DNA of 9,348 nucleotides, taken from Candidatus Cloacimonadota bacterium (GTDB lineage: Bacteria; Cloacimonadota; Cloacimonadia; Cloacimonadales; TCS61). Of this stretch, positions 1-7,581 are shown piece after piece; position 1 is the first letter of the stretch; every line of letters starts with the position of its first letter. Both the position numbers and the translations under genes were made by a program. The stretch covers positions 1-9,348 of the forward strand of contig JAMOPB010000344.1 of assembly GCA_027064945.1 (NCBI GenBank), read 5' to 3'. The notes under the pieces were generated by a model, which was not told the origin of the DNA, searched no databases, and saw only the letters and a list, made by a program, of their open reading frames with translations.

Positions 1-435
1 AGTCGGAAAAGCGACGAACAAAGAATTTATATGAGAGTTTTTGATCATGCTTCAATTTATATTCTAATAGCAGGAACCTATACCCCATTTACGCTAATTA
101 CTCTTCATGGTAAGATTGGTTGGATTATATTTGGATTATCTTGGGGAATGGCTCTTATTGGCATAATCCTGAAACTATTTTTTACCGGAAAATTTTCCAT
201 TATTTCCACATTAATGTATATCTTTATGGGTTGGATGATTATCTTTGCAATCAAACCTCTGATGTCATCTCTCTCTGCCGATGGTCTTAGATGGCTTATA
301 GCCGGAGGTATTTCATATACTGTTGGTGGAATTTTATATGTGATTAAGAAGATAAAATTCAATCATGCAATTTTTCATATTTTAGTGTTAATTGGTTCGA
401 TTTGCCATTTTATATCTATCTATTTTTATGTATAA
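1..435 (+). CDS. Hemolysin III / PAQR-family membrane protein, C-terminal part (5' end outside window)
   Basis: The reading frame is open from base 1, so this is the C-terminal 144 residues of a longer protein; the ATG at 31 is internal. It contains the family hallmark DHASIYILIAGTYTPF near its start, four further hydrophobic segments, and a C-terminal FNHAIFHILVLIG motif. The two histidines there match the metal-binding histidines of the hemolysin III/PAQR family (YqfA/HlyIII). Family members are usually about 210-220 residues with seven membrane segments, so roughly 70 residues, including the first conserved histidine region, are missing off the left edge. The biochemical role of bacterial members is poorly defined: some were named for hemolytic activity, and the eukaryotic relatives are adiponectin/progestin receptors or ceramidases. 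The family call is confident; the function is not. It ends with TAA, and 160 nt of AT-rich spacer precede the next gene. Confidence 0.9.
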   Translation, partial: SRKSDEQRIYMRVFDHASIYILIAGTYTPFTLITLHGKIGWIIFGLSWGMALIGIILKLFFTGKFSIISTLMYIFMGWMIIFAIKPLMSSLSADGLRWLIAGGISYTVGGILYVIKKIKFNHAIFHILVLIGSICHFISIYFYV

Positions 436-514
436 GATTTTAATTATTGGACAGGTAATCTCTAATAAATTTTCTGCTACAAAAATTGAAATAATTCCTA
501 TTTTCAATAAATTT

Positions 515-540
515 TTGAATTAGGAAAATATCTATATAAT
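515..540 (+). promoter_or_regulatory. Possible promoter of the antiporter gene
   Basis: A perfect TATAAT lies at 535-540, 55 nt before the antiporter start. The best upstream hexamer, TTGAAT at 515-520, leaves a spacer of only 14 nt, which is short. Only the -10 box is convincing. The rest of the 436-595 spacer is AT-rich with no other clear signal. Confidence 0.35.
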
Positions 541-595
541 TTAGTTTAGCTTTTTCTTCTAAGCAAAAAAAAGCAAATACGATATTGGAGTTTTT

Positions 596-1843
596 ATGTT
601 ACTTGGAGTTGCAATTATTCTGCTTTTTGGATTAATAGCAGATTGGATAGTAAGGAAACTTAAACTTCCCGGCTTAATTGGATTATTATTTTTAGGAATA
701 ATTATAGGACCTTTTGGTTTTAATATTCTTCCTGACGAGATGCTTAATGTATCTTATGATTTGCGAGTTTTTGCACTAATTGTAATCTTATTACGAGCAG
801 GATTTGAATTAAGCAGAGAAGCATTGGCAAAGGTAGGAATAAGAGCAATATTGCTATCTTTTATTCCCTGCCTTATGGAAGTTGGTTTTATAACTTTAGC
901 CGCTCCATTTCTATTTCCTATCTCCCACTTGGAAGCAGCAATGCTTGGCTCGGTTTTAGCAGCTGTATCACCCGCTGTAGTAGTTCCACTAATGATAAAG
1001 ATGATAGAAGAAGGTCGAGGAATTGCCAAAGGAATACCAACCTTAGTACTTGCCGGAGCATCTGTAGATGACGCTGTGGCAATAGTTTTGTGCAGTTCAT
1101 TTATTGGAATGTATGTAGGGAATAGTGTTGATTTAGGGCGAAGTTTATTAAATATTCCTATTTCCGTAGTTGTTGGAATTTTAGCAGGTTTGATTATTGG
1201 TTTAATACTATATTATATTTTTAGAAAATGCAATCCACGTGCTACAAAGCGAATATTGGTAATTTTCTCAATAGCGATTTTCTTAGTAATCTTACAGAAA
1301 AAAATCGAGCATTTCATTCCTTTTGCAGCTTTGATTGCAGTAATGTCAATTGGGTTTGTAATTTTAGAAAAAAGTGAGCATATGGCTCATGAAATTTCTG
1401 CTAAATTAGGAAAAATCTGGATTTTTGCACAGTTATTGCTATTTGCTTTAGTAGGAGCGCAAGTAAAGGTTCCTGTAGCTATTGATGCCGGTTTTAGAGG
1501 ATTATTAATAATTCTAATCGGGCTTTCAGGTAGAAGTATTGCTGTGGCTTTATGCTTAATCAAAAGCAAATTAAATATTAAAGAACGCATATTTGTGATA
1601 TTTTCTTATCTACCAAAAGCAACAGTTCAAGCGGCAATCGGAGGAGCGCCATTAGCTGCTATGGCAGCAGCTAAAATGTCCACTTATTCCGGAGAATTGA
1701 TCTTAGCAATTGCTGTTCTAAGTATTTTGGTTACAGCTCCAATTGGAGCTATATTGATTAATTTCACCGGGAAAAAATTCCTTGTTCAAGAACCAATAGA
1801 ATCTTTAACTCCTGCTCAATTAGCTGCATTGGAAAGTAAATAA
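596..1843 (+). CDS. Na+(Li+)/H+ antiporter of the NHA (SLC9B-like) branch of the CPA2 family
   Basis: This is a 415-residue inner-membrane protein with about 12-13 hydrophobic segments. Landmarks in order are ILLRAGFEL at 64-72, SPAVVVP at 125-131, KGIPTLVLAGASVDDA at 145-160, LVGAQV at 285-290, LPKATVQAAIGGAPL at 339-353 and LSILVTAPIGA at 375-385. This series matches the NHA1/NHA2 (SLC9B) group, not the NhaP/CPA1 or Kef groups. Asp158-Asp159 is the paired-aspartate ion-binding motif of electrogenic CPA2 exchangers, and Lys341 probably corresponds to their conserved basic residue. There is no C-terminal TrkA-N or CBS domain. The expected role is sodium or lithium extrusion driven by the proton gradient, or the reverse; the ion has not been shown. 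The start is supported by GGAG at 587-590, 5 nt before ATG. It stands alone between a partial gene and a convergent terminator. Confidence 0.9.
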   Translation: MLLGVAIILLFGLIADWIVRKLKLPGLIGLLFLGIIIGPFGFNILPDEMLNVSYDLRVFALIVILLRAGFELSREALAKVGIRAILLSFIPCLMEVGFITLAAPFLFPISHLEAAMLGSVLAAVSPAVVVPLMIKMIEEGRGIAKGIPTLVLAGASVDDAVAIVLCSSFIGMYVGNSVDLGRSLLNIPISVVVGILAGLIIGLILYYIFRKCNPRATKRILVIFSIAIFLVILQKKIEHFIPFAALIAVMSIGFVILEKSEHMAHEISAKLGKIWIFAQLLLFALVGAQVKVPVAIDAGFRGLLIILIGLSGRSIAVALCLIKSKLNIKERIFVIFSYLPKATVQAAIGGAPLAAMAAAKMSTYSGELILAIAVLSILVTAPIGAILINFTGKKFLVQEPIESLTPAQLAALESK

Positions 1844-1885
1844 AAAAACTCGGATTACCTGACACTTGGCAATCCGAGTTATTTT
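1842..1885. terminator. Bidirectional intrinsic terminator between convergent genes
   Basis: AACTCGGATT (1847-1856) and AATCCGAGTT (1871-1880) form a perfect 10-bp stem with a 14-nt loop. On the - strand the stem is followed by seven T (complement of the A run 1842-1848), a strong terminator for the peptidase gene that ends at 1924. On the + strand the stem is followed by ATTTT, a weaker T tract serving the antiporter gene that ends at 1843. Confidence 0.85.
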
Positions 1886-1923
1886 CAGCTTAGAAACTTT
1901 GCTAAAGGGATTAAAGTCTCCAA

Positions 1924-4278
1924 TTATTTAATTTCAATTTTTGGCATAAGCATCAAAGTTCTTTCATTTTGATACAAATCCAATTCTTCCTTCAGGTTAT
2001 AAATTGTTTTCAAATTTTCAGGAAGTTGAAGATTCATACTTCCGTTTATGTTTATTTCAATGTTTTTAGATTTATCATAACCTACATATTCAACCAATTT
2101 TACTTCTTTATCGATATTTGCTAATTCTTTAATTGCGTCTATTCCTGTATCAATAGACCCCATCATATCTACCAAGCCTCTTTCCATTGCTTGTTTACCT
2201 GTCCACACTCTACCACGTGCAACTTCATGAACTTTTTCTTTGCTCATATGTCTTCCGCGTGCTACTACATCCACAAATTGCCAATATGTATGCTCTATGC
2301 TTTCAGAGATTATTTTTCTCTCTTCATCAGTCATAGCTCTGCTAGCATTACCTAAATCGGAAAAATCACCTTTCTTCACAGTTGACCAATTAACGCCAAT
2401 TTTATCATATAATCCTTCCATGTTCAAAAGCATTCCAATTACGCCAATTGAGCCAGTTACAGTTCCTGGTTGAGCAATAATCTTATCTGCCATTGCGGAA
2501 ATATAATATCCGCCTGAAGCTGCTGTTCCTGTCATAACTGCAACAATCGGCTTTTTGTTTTTTCCTGTTTTGCAAAGCTCAACTTCTCTACCGATAATAT
2601 CAGAAGCTAAAGCAGAACCACCACCGGAATTAACAACTAAGATAATACCTTTCACACTTTTATCTTTCCTAGCTCTACGAATTGCATTTGCAGTAGTTTT
2701 TGAACCGATTGTTTTCCCCGGTTGTCCTTCGCCCATATGGATATTTCCAATAGCATAGATAATTGCAACTTTTGCTTCGGCAGGATCAGCCCAATTTGTT
2801 CTAGCCATTTCCGGTGCTAAATTTTTCTTAATTTTCCCACTGACATGATTTTCTTTTAACTTGCCTTCCAGTTCATCTTCATAAATCAAATCATCTACCA
2901 AACCAAATTCCAATGCTTTTTCTGCAATAAAATACGGTCCATTATTAATAGTTTCTTCAGCAGAAAGTTTCAACTTATCTTCTCGAGCAGATAGCATATT
3001 TACCATCTCTTCATATAATCCGTCCAAAAGAAAATCATAGCTTTCACGTTCAGCTTCGGTCATTTCCGTTTCACTGAACATATTACCAGCTGTTTTATAT
3101 TTATGTGAACGGAAATTCTCCATTTTCAAACCTAATTTATCCATTAAATCTTTGATATAGGGAGAATTTATAGAAATACCTTTAAGGTCGATAGAACCGT
3201 TTTTATACATATAAATTTTATCTGCTACGCTAGCTGCAAAAGCATAAGAAATATTTCCATAACTTTCTGCATAATAGATAATTTCTTTACCACTAGTTTT
3301 GAAATCCAATAAAGCTTCTCTTATTTCAGTGAGGTTAGCTAAATTTGCTTTAATAGGAGTTTTTATAACAATCCCCTCGATTGTAGGATCGTTTTTCATC
3401 TTCTCGATTTTCTTTAAAATAGCTTCCAAAGTAGTTGAATTATTTTCAAAAAGAATCAATTTACCAAGTTTCATTCCGGATTTTTTTTCAACAACCGGCT
3501 TGCTTTTAAATTCATAAAAACCTTTTTTCTTTGGTTTTGAGAAAATTGAAGGAAAGAATTTTTCAGATACATGAACATAATAATCTGCTTCGGGATATTC
3601 CCTGTCGTCATTATCTAAAGATCCTATGGACCCAATCTCAAGGTTTCCTAAATTAATTCCAAAATTCACACCAATTGATTCAGTTTCCAAATCATAATTT
3701 CCACCAATTGTAATTCCATCAACAAATTCAGTTTTAATACCAATTCTTGGTTTAAAGATTTCCTCATCTTCATAATCAAAATCGGCACTAATACTTAGTC
3801 TATGAGCATTACTTCTAAGAAAAGCCGGGCGAATTGCAAAGCCTGCAGTAAATGATCTGGTATCATAAAAAACATCTCGTGCTACAAAACCAAATGAAAA
3901 AGCATTCATCGGACGATAAAGTGTGTTTAGATTAAATGCACCATCATAAAAATCACTGTTTTGCCATTCCCAATCCATTCCAAGATAAAAATTATTAGCT
4001 ATTCGTTCTGATGTATATAATTTATGATTATAATAATCACCTATTTTATCCATAACATATCCGCCATTTTCACCATTTAGGAAAAGTGTAAGTCTTTCTC
4101 CAAAATCTTCATCTTCTTGATATGGGAATATGAAACCAGTTCCACTTCCATTACCATAGGCTATTGCAGCACTATTTATCTTAGCTGCTAAAAAATTATC
4201 TGTATCTGCTACAGAATTCTGAGAAAACAAATTTCCCATTGCAATTATAAAAATCACAAAAATCAATATCTTCTTCAT
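1924..4278 (-). CDS. sppA: SppA-type signal peptide peptidase (S49, tandem domains) with an N-terminal beta-rich domain
   Basis: This 784-residue protein starts with a signal peptide (hydrophobic 4-17, likely cleaved near FSQ 18-20). Residues about 25-245 are a beta-strand-rich region with alternating aromatic/polar residues. It begins with NSAAIAYGNGSG, reminiscent of the NPA-type opening of FadL/PorV-like outer-membrane barrels. Two tandem S49 domains follow, about 270-480 and 500-725, as in 67K-type SppA. The general-base lysine is K395 in HKYKTA (compare KYKSA of E. coli SppA). The nucleophile is S555 in NSGGGSALAS, where E. coli has DSPGGSVTAS; the usual proline is a glycine. The family degrades cleaved signal peptides and other membrane fragments, using a Ser-Lys dyad assembled from both domains. 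E. coli SppA (about 618 residues) is anchored by an N-terminal helix; here an exported beta domain replaces that. AAGGAG lies 6 nt before ATG, inside the last codons of the upstream gene, whose TAA overlaps this ATG by one base, so translation is probably coupled. Confidence 0.92.
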   Translation of the reverse strand: MKKILIFVIFIIAMGNLFSQNSVADTDNFLAAKINSAAIAYGNGSGTGFIFPYQEDEDFGERLTLFLNGENGGYVMDKIGDYYNHKLYTSERIANNFYLGMDWEWQNSDFYDGAFNLNTLYRPMNAFSFGFVARDVFYDTRSFTAGFAIRPAFLRSNAHRLSISADFDYEDEEIFKPRIGIKTEFVDGITIGGNYDLETESIGVNFGINLGNLEIGSIGSLDNDDREYPEADYYVHVSEKFFPSIFSKPKKKGFYEFKSKPVVEKKSGMKLGKLILFENNSTTLEAILKKIEKMKNDPTIEGIVIKTPIKANLANLTEIREALLDFKTSGKEIIYYAESYGNISYAFAASVADKIYMYKNGSIDLKGISINSPYIKDLMDKLGLKMENFRSHKYKTAGNMFSETEMTEAERESYDFLLDGLYEEMVNMLSAREDKLKLSAEETINNGPYFIAEKALEFGLVDDLIYEDELEGKLKENHVSGKIKKNLAPEMARTNWADPAEAKVAIIYAIGNIHMGEGQPGKTIGSKTTANAIRRARKDKSVKGIILVVNSGGGSALASDIIGREVELCKTGKNKKPIVAVMTGTAASGGYYISAMADKIIAQPGTVTGSIGVIGMLLNMEGLYDKIGVNWSTVKKGDFSDLGNASRAMTDEERKIISESIEHTYWQFVDVVARGRHMSKEKVHEVARGRVWTGKQAMERGLVDMMGSIDTGIDAIKELANIDKEVKLVEYVGYDKSKNIEININGSMNLQLPENLKTIYNLKEELDLYQNERTLMLMPKIEIK

Positions 4279-5732
4279 TAGTAACTCCTTGTATATTCTT
4301 TTATTTTAATAGATCCATTAGATGTTTCTAAGTTTAATGAATATTTTGCATCATTCATCTCTCCGTATAGATAACTTGTATTCCTATCTACATTTTCAAG
4401 TTCCAAATTGTTCACAATAATCTTTCCGTTTGTTGTATCTGCATTTATCTTAAGATCTAAATTTGATAACAAATTACATTTAATTTGAGCATTCGATGTT
4501 TCTACATTAATATCACTTTCTGCATTTAATAAATCAAAACTAATTGAGCCGTTGGAACTATATAATCCTCTTATTGCATCACAATCTTTAACATTAATTG
4601 AACCATTGGATGTTCTTGCAATAAAAGCACCTGAACAATTTTCCGCTAAAATTCTGCCGTTAGCAGTTTCCAAACTAAATTCGCCTGAAATATTTTTTAC
4701 TTCAATTGAGCCGTTTGTTGTTTTGTAATCTCCATTTTCTAATCCATTTAATACTAGTCTCCCATTGTTAGATTTTATTGTATCTACTTTCATACCATTG
4801 GGAACCATAATTGTGTAAGAAACAATTACAGATGATGTTCTGCTTTTTTTCTTTGTTTCAATATGTAAATTATCACCTACTTCTATATCAATCTTTGTGT
4901 TAGATAGTTTATCTTGGTAGTCATCTTCTGATTCTTTAATCTTTTTTTCCGCTTTAACATTAATCTCTTTTTTATCCCAAGTATCAATTTTAATTCTTCC
5001 GTTTTCATTTAAAACAGTAAGAACCATATTCTTTTTATATGGGATATTTTGTTCAAATTTCTCTTTTACATAATCCGAGTCGTTATCATTTCCCCATTTA
5101 CTGATATAATCTTCATCTTCTTCATTAATATAATTTTTAATGATTTTTTCCTGATTATTTATCGCAATTGACATTGTTGTACCAACTACACCTTTTATCA
5201 TAGAGCCCAACATTGAACCCCAAAAACCTGTAAGATGAACATCATCATCTCCACCTTCAACGATAATTCCTTTTGAACTAATGGAAACATTCTCATCATC
5301 GCTTAGCACAATAATTCCATCTTTAGATATTGTCACATCATCACCACCATCTTGCACATGTAACCCTTCAGAATCAAAAGTGATAATTTCTCCATCATTT
5401 CCAATGATATTAATTTGATTTCCATCAAATTTACAAACACTATTATCTTTACGAGTAAATTTATATGAACTTCTTCCGGGAAGAATTAAATCAATTCCTG
5501 TTTCTTCATCAGCAGTAATTGATATTACTCCTTTTTTCACAGTAAGTTCAACTTTATTTTCAGATTCTACTCCGATTTTATTATCATTTGAAAAATCGAA
5601 TGAATCTAACTTGATATTTTCGATGACGAGTTTGTAATCTCCCGGTTTTAATTTTTTCTCTAATTGCTCTTTAGCAATTAAGCTCCCTGTAATAGCGAAA
5701 GCTAGTATTATTAATAAAACTAATTTTCTCAT
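4278..5732 (-). CDS. Secreted DUF4097-like putative adhesin with two beta-solenoid repeat regions
   Basis: This 484-residue protein has a signal peptide (MRKLVLLIILAFAITG, likely cut after SLIA) and no lipobox cysteine. A first repeat region has three units of GIIV-xxxDDxVxISxx spaced 16 residues apart (glycines at 123, 139 and 155). A hydrophobic stretch at about 170-192 (GFWGSMLGSMIKG) and an acidic linker follow. The C-terminal half carries eight copies of a [ST]-x-N-G-x-I-x-[VI] motif. NG pairs at 340, 358, 376 and 394 are spaced exactly 18 residues apart, and further copies are spaced more loosely to the end. This is the pattern of DUF4097/DUF4098 putative adhesins, predicted to be right-handed beta-solenoids. 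The molecular role of the family is unknown; members often sit in envelope-stress loci. An ATG 24 nt upstream (5756) is in frame but has no ribosome-binding site. GGAGG sits 5 nt before 5732, and the signal peptide starts there too, so I chose 5732. The TAA stop overlaps the next gene's ATG. Confidence 0.82.
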   Translation of the reverse strand: MRKLVLLIILAFAITGSLIAKEQLEKKLKPGDYKLVIENIKLDSFDFSNDNKIGVESENKVELTVKKGVISITADEETGIDLILPGRSSYKFTRKDNSVCKFDGNQINIIGNDGEIITFDSEGLHVQDGGDDVTISKDGIIVLSDDENVSISSKGIIVEGGDDDVHLTGFWGSMLGSMIKGVVGTTMSIAINNQEKIIKNYINEEDEDYISKWGNDNDSDYVKEKFEQNIPYKKNMVLTVLNENGRIKIDTWDKKEINVKAEKKIKESEDDYQDKLSNTKIDIEVGDNLHIETKKKSRTSSVIVSYTIMVPNGMKVDTIKSNNGRLVLNGLENGDYKTTNGSIEVKNISGEFSLETANGRILAENCSGAFIARTSNGSINVKDCDAIRGLYSSNGSISFDLLNAESDINVETSNAQIKCNLLSNLDLKINADTTNGKIIVNNLELENVDRNTSYLYGEMNDAKYSLNLETSNGSIKIKEYTRSY

Positions 5733-5742
5733 TATTTCCTCC
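5733..5742 (-). promoter_or_regulatory. Ribosome-binding site that sets the DUF4097-like start
   Basis: GGAGG at 5742-5738 (- strand) is followed by AAATA and ATG at 5732. The alternative in-frame ATG at 5756 has only an AT-rich leader without a purine-rich site, so the shorter 484-residue protein is preferred over 492. Confidence 0.75.
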
Positions 5743-5849
5743 AATTTTGTTTTCAAAATAAAAGCACGCCTTATGCCACTCTTCTTCTTATCATCTAATT
5801 TCTTATAGTTTAAAGAATTAATGCTATTTTATAAACTGTTATATATATT

Positions 5850-5896
5850 GGGAATTTATCAATTCAATAACTATTTTATCATTTTGATAAATTCCC
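5850..5896. repeat. Perfect 13-bp inverted repeat with a 21-nt loop
   Basis: GGGAATTTATCAA (5850-5862) and TTGATAAATTCCC (5884-5896) are exact reverse complements. The element begins 8 nt beyond the permease stop and lies about 120 nt before the DUF4097-like start, within one co-directional gene cluster. No T run follows on either strand, and the stem has only three G-C pairs at its base. It is therefore not a classical terminator. It could be an RNA hairpin that protects or processes the upstream mRNA end, or a protein-binding site. I see no convincing -35/-10 pair in the rest of the 5733-5903 gap. Confidence 0.7.
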
Positions 5897-5903
5897 GCTA
5901 ATT

Positions 5904-6749
5904 TCACGCTATCTCTTTTCGACTGTAGATAAACGTTCCACCTGCATATAAAACAGCTACTGCAATTAATTGATATAAAGTTTGCATACTGAATACTATT
6001 CCTTTCCAACTTGCTTTAATAATTTCTGATACTAAGAAATTATCATTTGAAAGATTATCCATTGCCGGCATTGTGTTAATTATCATTCTAAAATATTTCA
6101 TAGGTGTAGGAATTTGCCATCCGTAAATTCCATTTATTATAAGAATTATAATATTCAAAGCAATCATGATAGAAATAAATTTAAAAAAAGCAGCACTTTC
6201 AAAAATAGAACTCATGAAAAAAGCAAATGCTCCGATAATCAAAGCACCTTTCAAATAGATTAGTTGTGCAAATAACATCCCATACAGTGCTGAAGAAAAA
6301 TGAAAAGCATCAATGTTGAATAAGATAACATTTAAAACCATAGCATTTAGAATCGAGATAATAATAAATATTAAGTAATTACCCAAAACTCCAACACTAA
6401 ATTTCGATGCTGTCATCTGCCATATTGAAACAGGTTGCGATCTGTGGAACAACTCATATTTCAGCCTTCTATCTTCGTTTAATGCTCCTTGAGTTGTGAT
6501 AATAACAAAAAGTAAAAGCAATAATCCCGGGAATACAGTAATTACAGAGTTTGCAATAAAACTAACAGCATCTGCCGGAACCTGTTCAAGATCATTTTGG
6601 GATATTATATCTAAATTCCCGCTGAAATATGCTCCTGTAATAAAAATGATATTTATCAAATAAAATGCAGCAATAATCCAAAATGGTGTCAAAATACTTT
6701 TTTTATGGATATACCAATCCTTTTTGAGCAATGCTTTAAACTTTCTCAT
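5904..6749 (-). CDS. ABC-2 type transporter permease
   Basis: This 281-residue integral membrane protein has about six hydrophobic segments (roughly 20-42, 65-86, 117-145, 155-181, 187-208 and 250-276). A cytoplasmic stretch LNEDRRLKYELFHRSQPVS sits between the second and third. That layout, a short charged N-terminus followed by a loop with an ELFHRSQPVS-like coupling motif, is typical of ABC-2 permeases paired with GntR-linked ATPases. The gene overlaps the upstream ATPase gene by 14 nt and has its own AGGAGG 5 nt before ATG, so the two should form one transporter, probably a dimer of each. The substrate cannot be read from sequence; family members export peptides, antibiotics, lipids or polysaccharides. 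No further gene of the transporter follows before the 171-nt gap. Confidence 0.85.
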   Translation of the reverse strand: MRKFKALLKKDWYIHKKSILTPFWIIAAFYLINIIFITGAYFSGNLDIISQNDLEQVPADAVSFIANSVITVFPGLLLLLFVIITTQGALNEDRRLKYELFHRSQPVSIWQMTASKFSVGVLGNYLIFIIISILNAMVLNVILFNIDAFHFSSALYGMLFAQLIYLKGALIIGAFAFFMSSIFESAAFFKFISIMIALNIIILIINGIYGWQIPTPMKYFRMIINTMPAMDNLSNDNFLVSEIIKASWKGIVFSMQTLYQLIAVAVLYAGGTFIYSRKEIA

Positions 6750-7581
6750 TTGAACCTCCTACTTTCATTAAAAATAAATCCGATAGATTGGGAACACCTA
6801 TTTCACAATCAGGAATTTCAACATCAGATCTGACAATAGCACTAACTCTACCCAACATCTCTGTTTTTAATCCAAGTGATATTCCTTCCAGTTCTTGTTC
6901 CCTATCTTTAGGAATTGAAATTATTTTGTATCTGCTTTTTAATTCTTCAATATCTTCTGAAAGAACAATTTTCCCTTTATCTATAAAAACGATATCTTGC
7001 AAAATGTGCTCTACCTCTTCCACTTGATGCGTAGAAATTATTATTGTTTTTTCCTCATTATAAAATTCTGAAAGTATAGTATTAAAAAATTCTTTTCTAA
7101 AGATAATATCAAGTCCCAAAGTGGGTTCATCAAGAAGAAGAATATCTGCATCCAAACTTATTGTAAGAAGTAAATACAACTTTGTTTTCATTCCTTTGGA
7201 TAACGCTTTCACCTTTTGATTTAATGGTAAATCACTCTTTGCCAACAGTCTTTTTGCTGTCTCATCTATCCAGTTATCATTTATTTCCGATACATATTGA
7301 ATAGTTTGCGCTACAGTAAGACGATCATCAAGACAACCAACATCCGGAATAAATGCTATACGCTGATGTAAAGTTCCGGGATTATAAACTTCTCCAAATA
7401 TTTTTATCTCTCCCTTATATTTTAAAAAATCTAACAAGCAACGCATTAGCGTTGATTTACCCGCTCCATTTTTTCCTAATAAACCAATTATTCTACCTTG
7501 AGAAAAATTTAAGCTTATATTATCTAACGCCTTCATTTTACCATAATTTTTGGTTAGATTCTTAATTTCTATAGCATTCAT
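6736..7581 (-). CDS. ABC transporter ATP-binding protein (YtrB/BcrA-like exporter type)
   Basis: This is a 281-residue ATPase. Walker A is GKNGAGKST at 36-44, the signature is LSKGM at 127-131 (in place of LSGGQ), Walker B is ILLLDEP at 147-153, the D-loop is LGLD at 155-158 and the H-loop histidine is H185. At the Q-loop position the sequence reads IPDVG, so aspartate stands where glutamine is usual. The LSKGM signature and this Q-loop variant are both familiar from ATPases encoded beside YtrA-type GntR regulators and from BcrA-like exporters. A C-terminal accessory region of about 65 residues follows. GGAGG lies 6 nt before ATG. The start overlaps the regulator stop in an ATGA, indicating coupled translation, and the stop overlaps the permease start. 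It should energise the adjacent permease; the direction is probably export. Confidence 0.93.
   Translation of the reverse strand: MNAIEIKNLTKNYGKMKALDNISLNFSQGRIIGLLGKNGAGKSTLMRCLLDFLKYKGEIKIFGEVYNPGTLHQRIAFIPDVGCLDDRLTVAQTIQYVSEINDNWIDETAKRLLAKSDLPLNQKVKALSKGMKTKLYLLLTISLDADILLLDEPTLGLDIIFRKEFFNTILSEFYNEEKTIIISTHQVEEVEHILQDIVFIDKGKIVLSEDIEELKSRYKIISIPKDREQELEGISLGLKTEMLGRVSAIVRSDVEIPDCEIGVPNLSDLFLMKVGGSNEKV

Noticed and set aside
31..435. Treating the first gene as a complete 134-residue protein starting at ATG 31
   Set aside because: The frame is open to base 1, and the conserved family region already begins around this methionine; the protein needs the missing N-terminal membrane segments, so the gene is partial.
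754..1100. Open frames on the - strand inside the antiporter gene (91 and 60 codons)
   Set aside because: The + strand frame encodes a complete, motif-rich membrane protein; the opposite frames match no family and lack ribosome-binding sites.
2240..3517. Three + strand open frames inside the SppA gene (67-77 codons)
   Set aside because: They are shadows of a full-length peptidase with both catalytic residues; none has a domain or start signal.
5733..5756. The longer start of the DUF4097-like gene at 5756
   Set aside because: It lacks a ribosome-binding site and puts charged residues before the signal peptide, while GGAGG sits directly before 5732.
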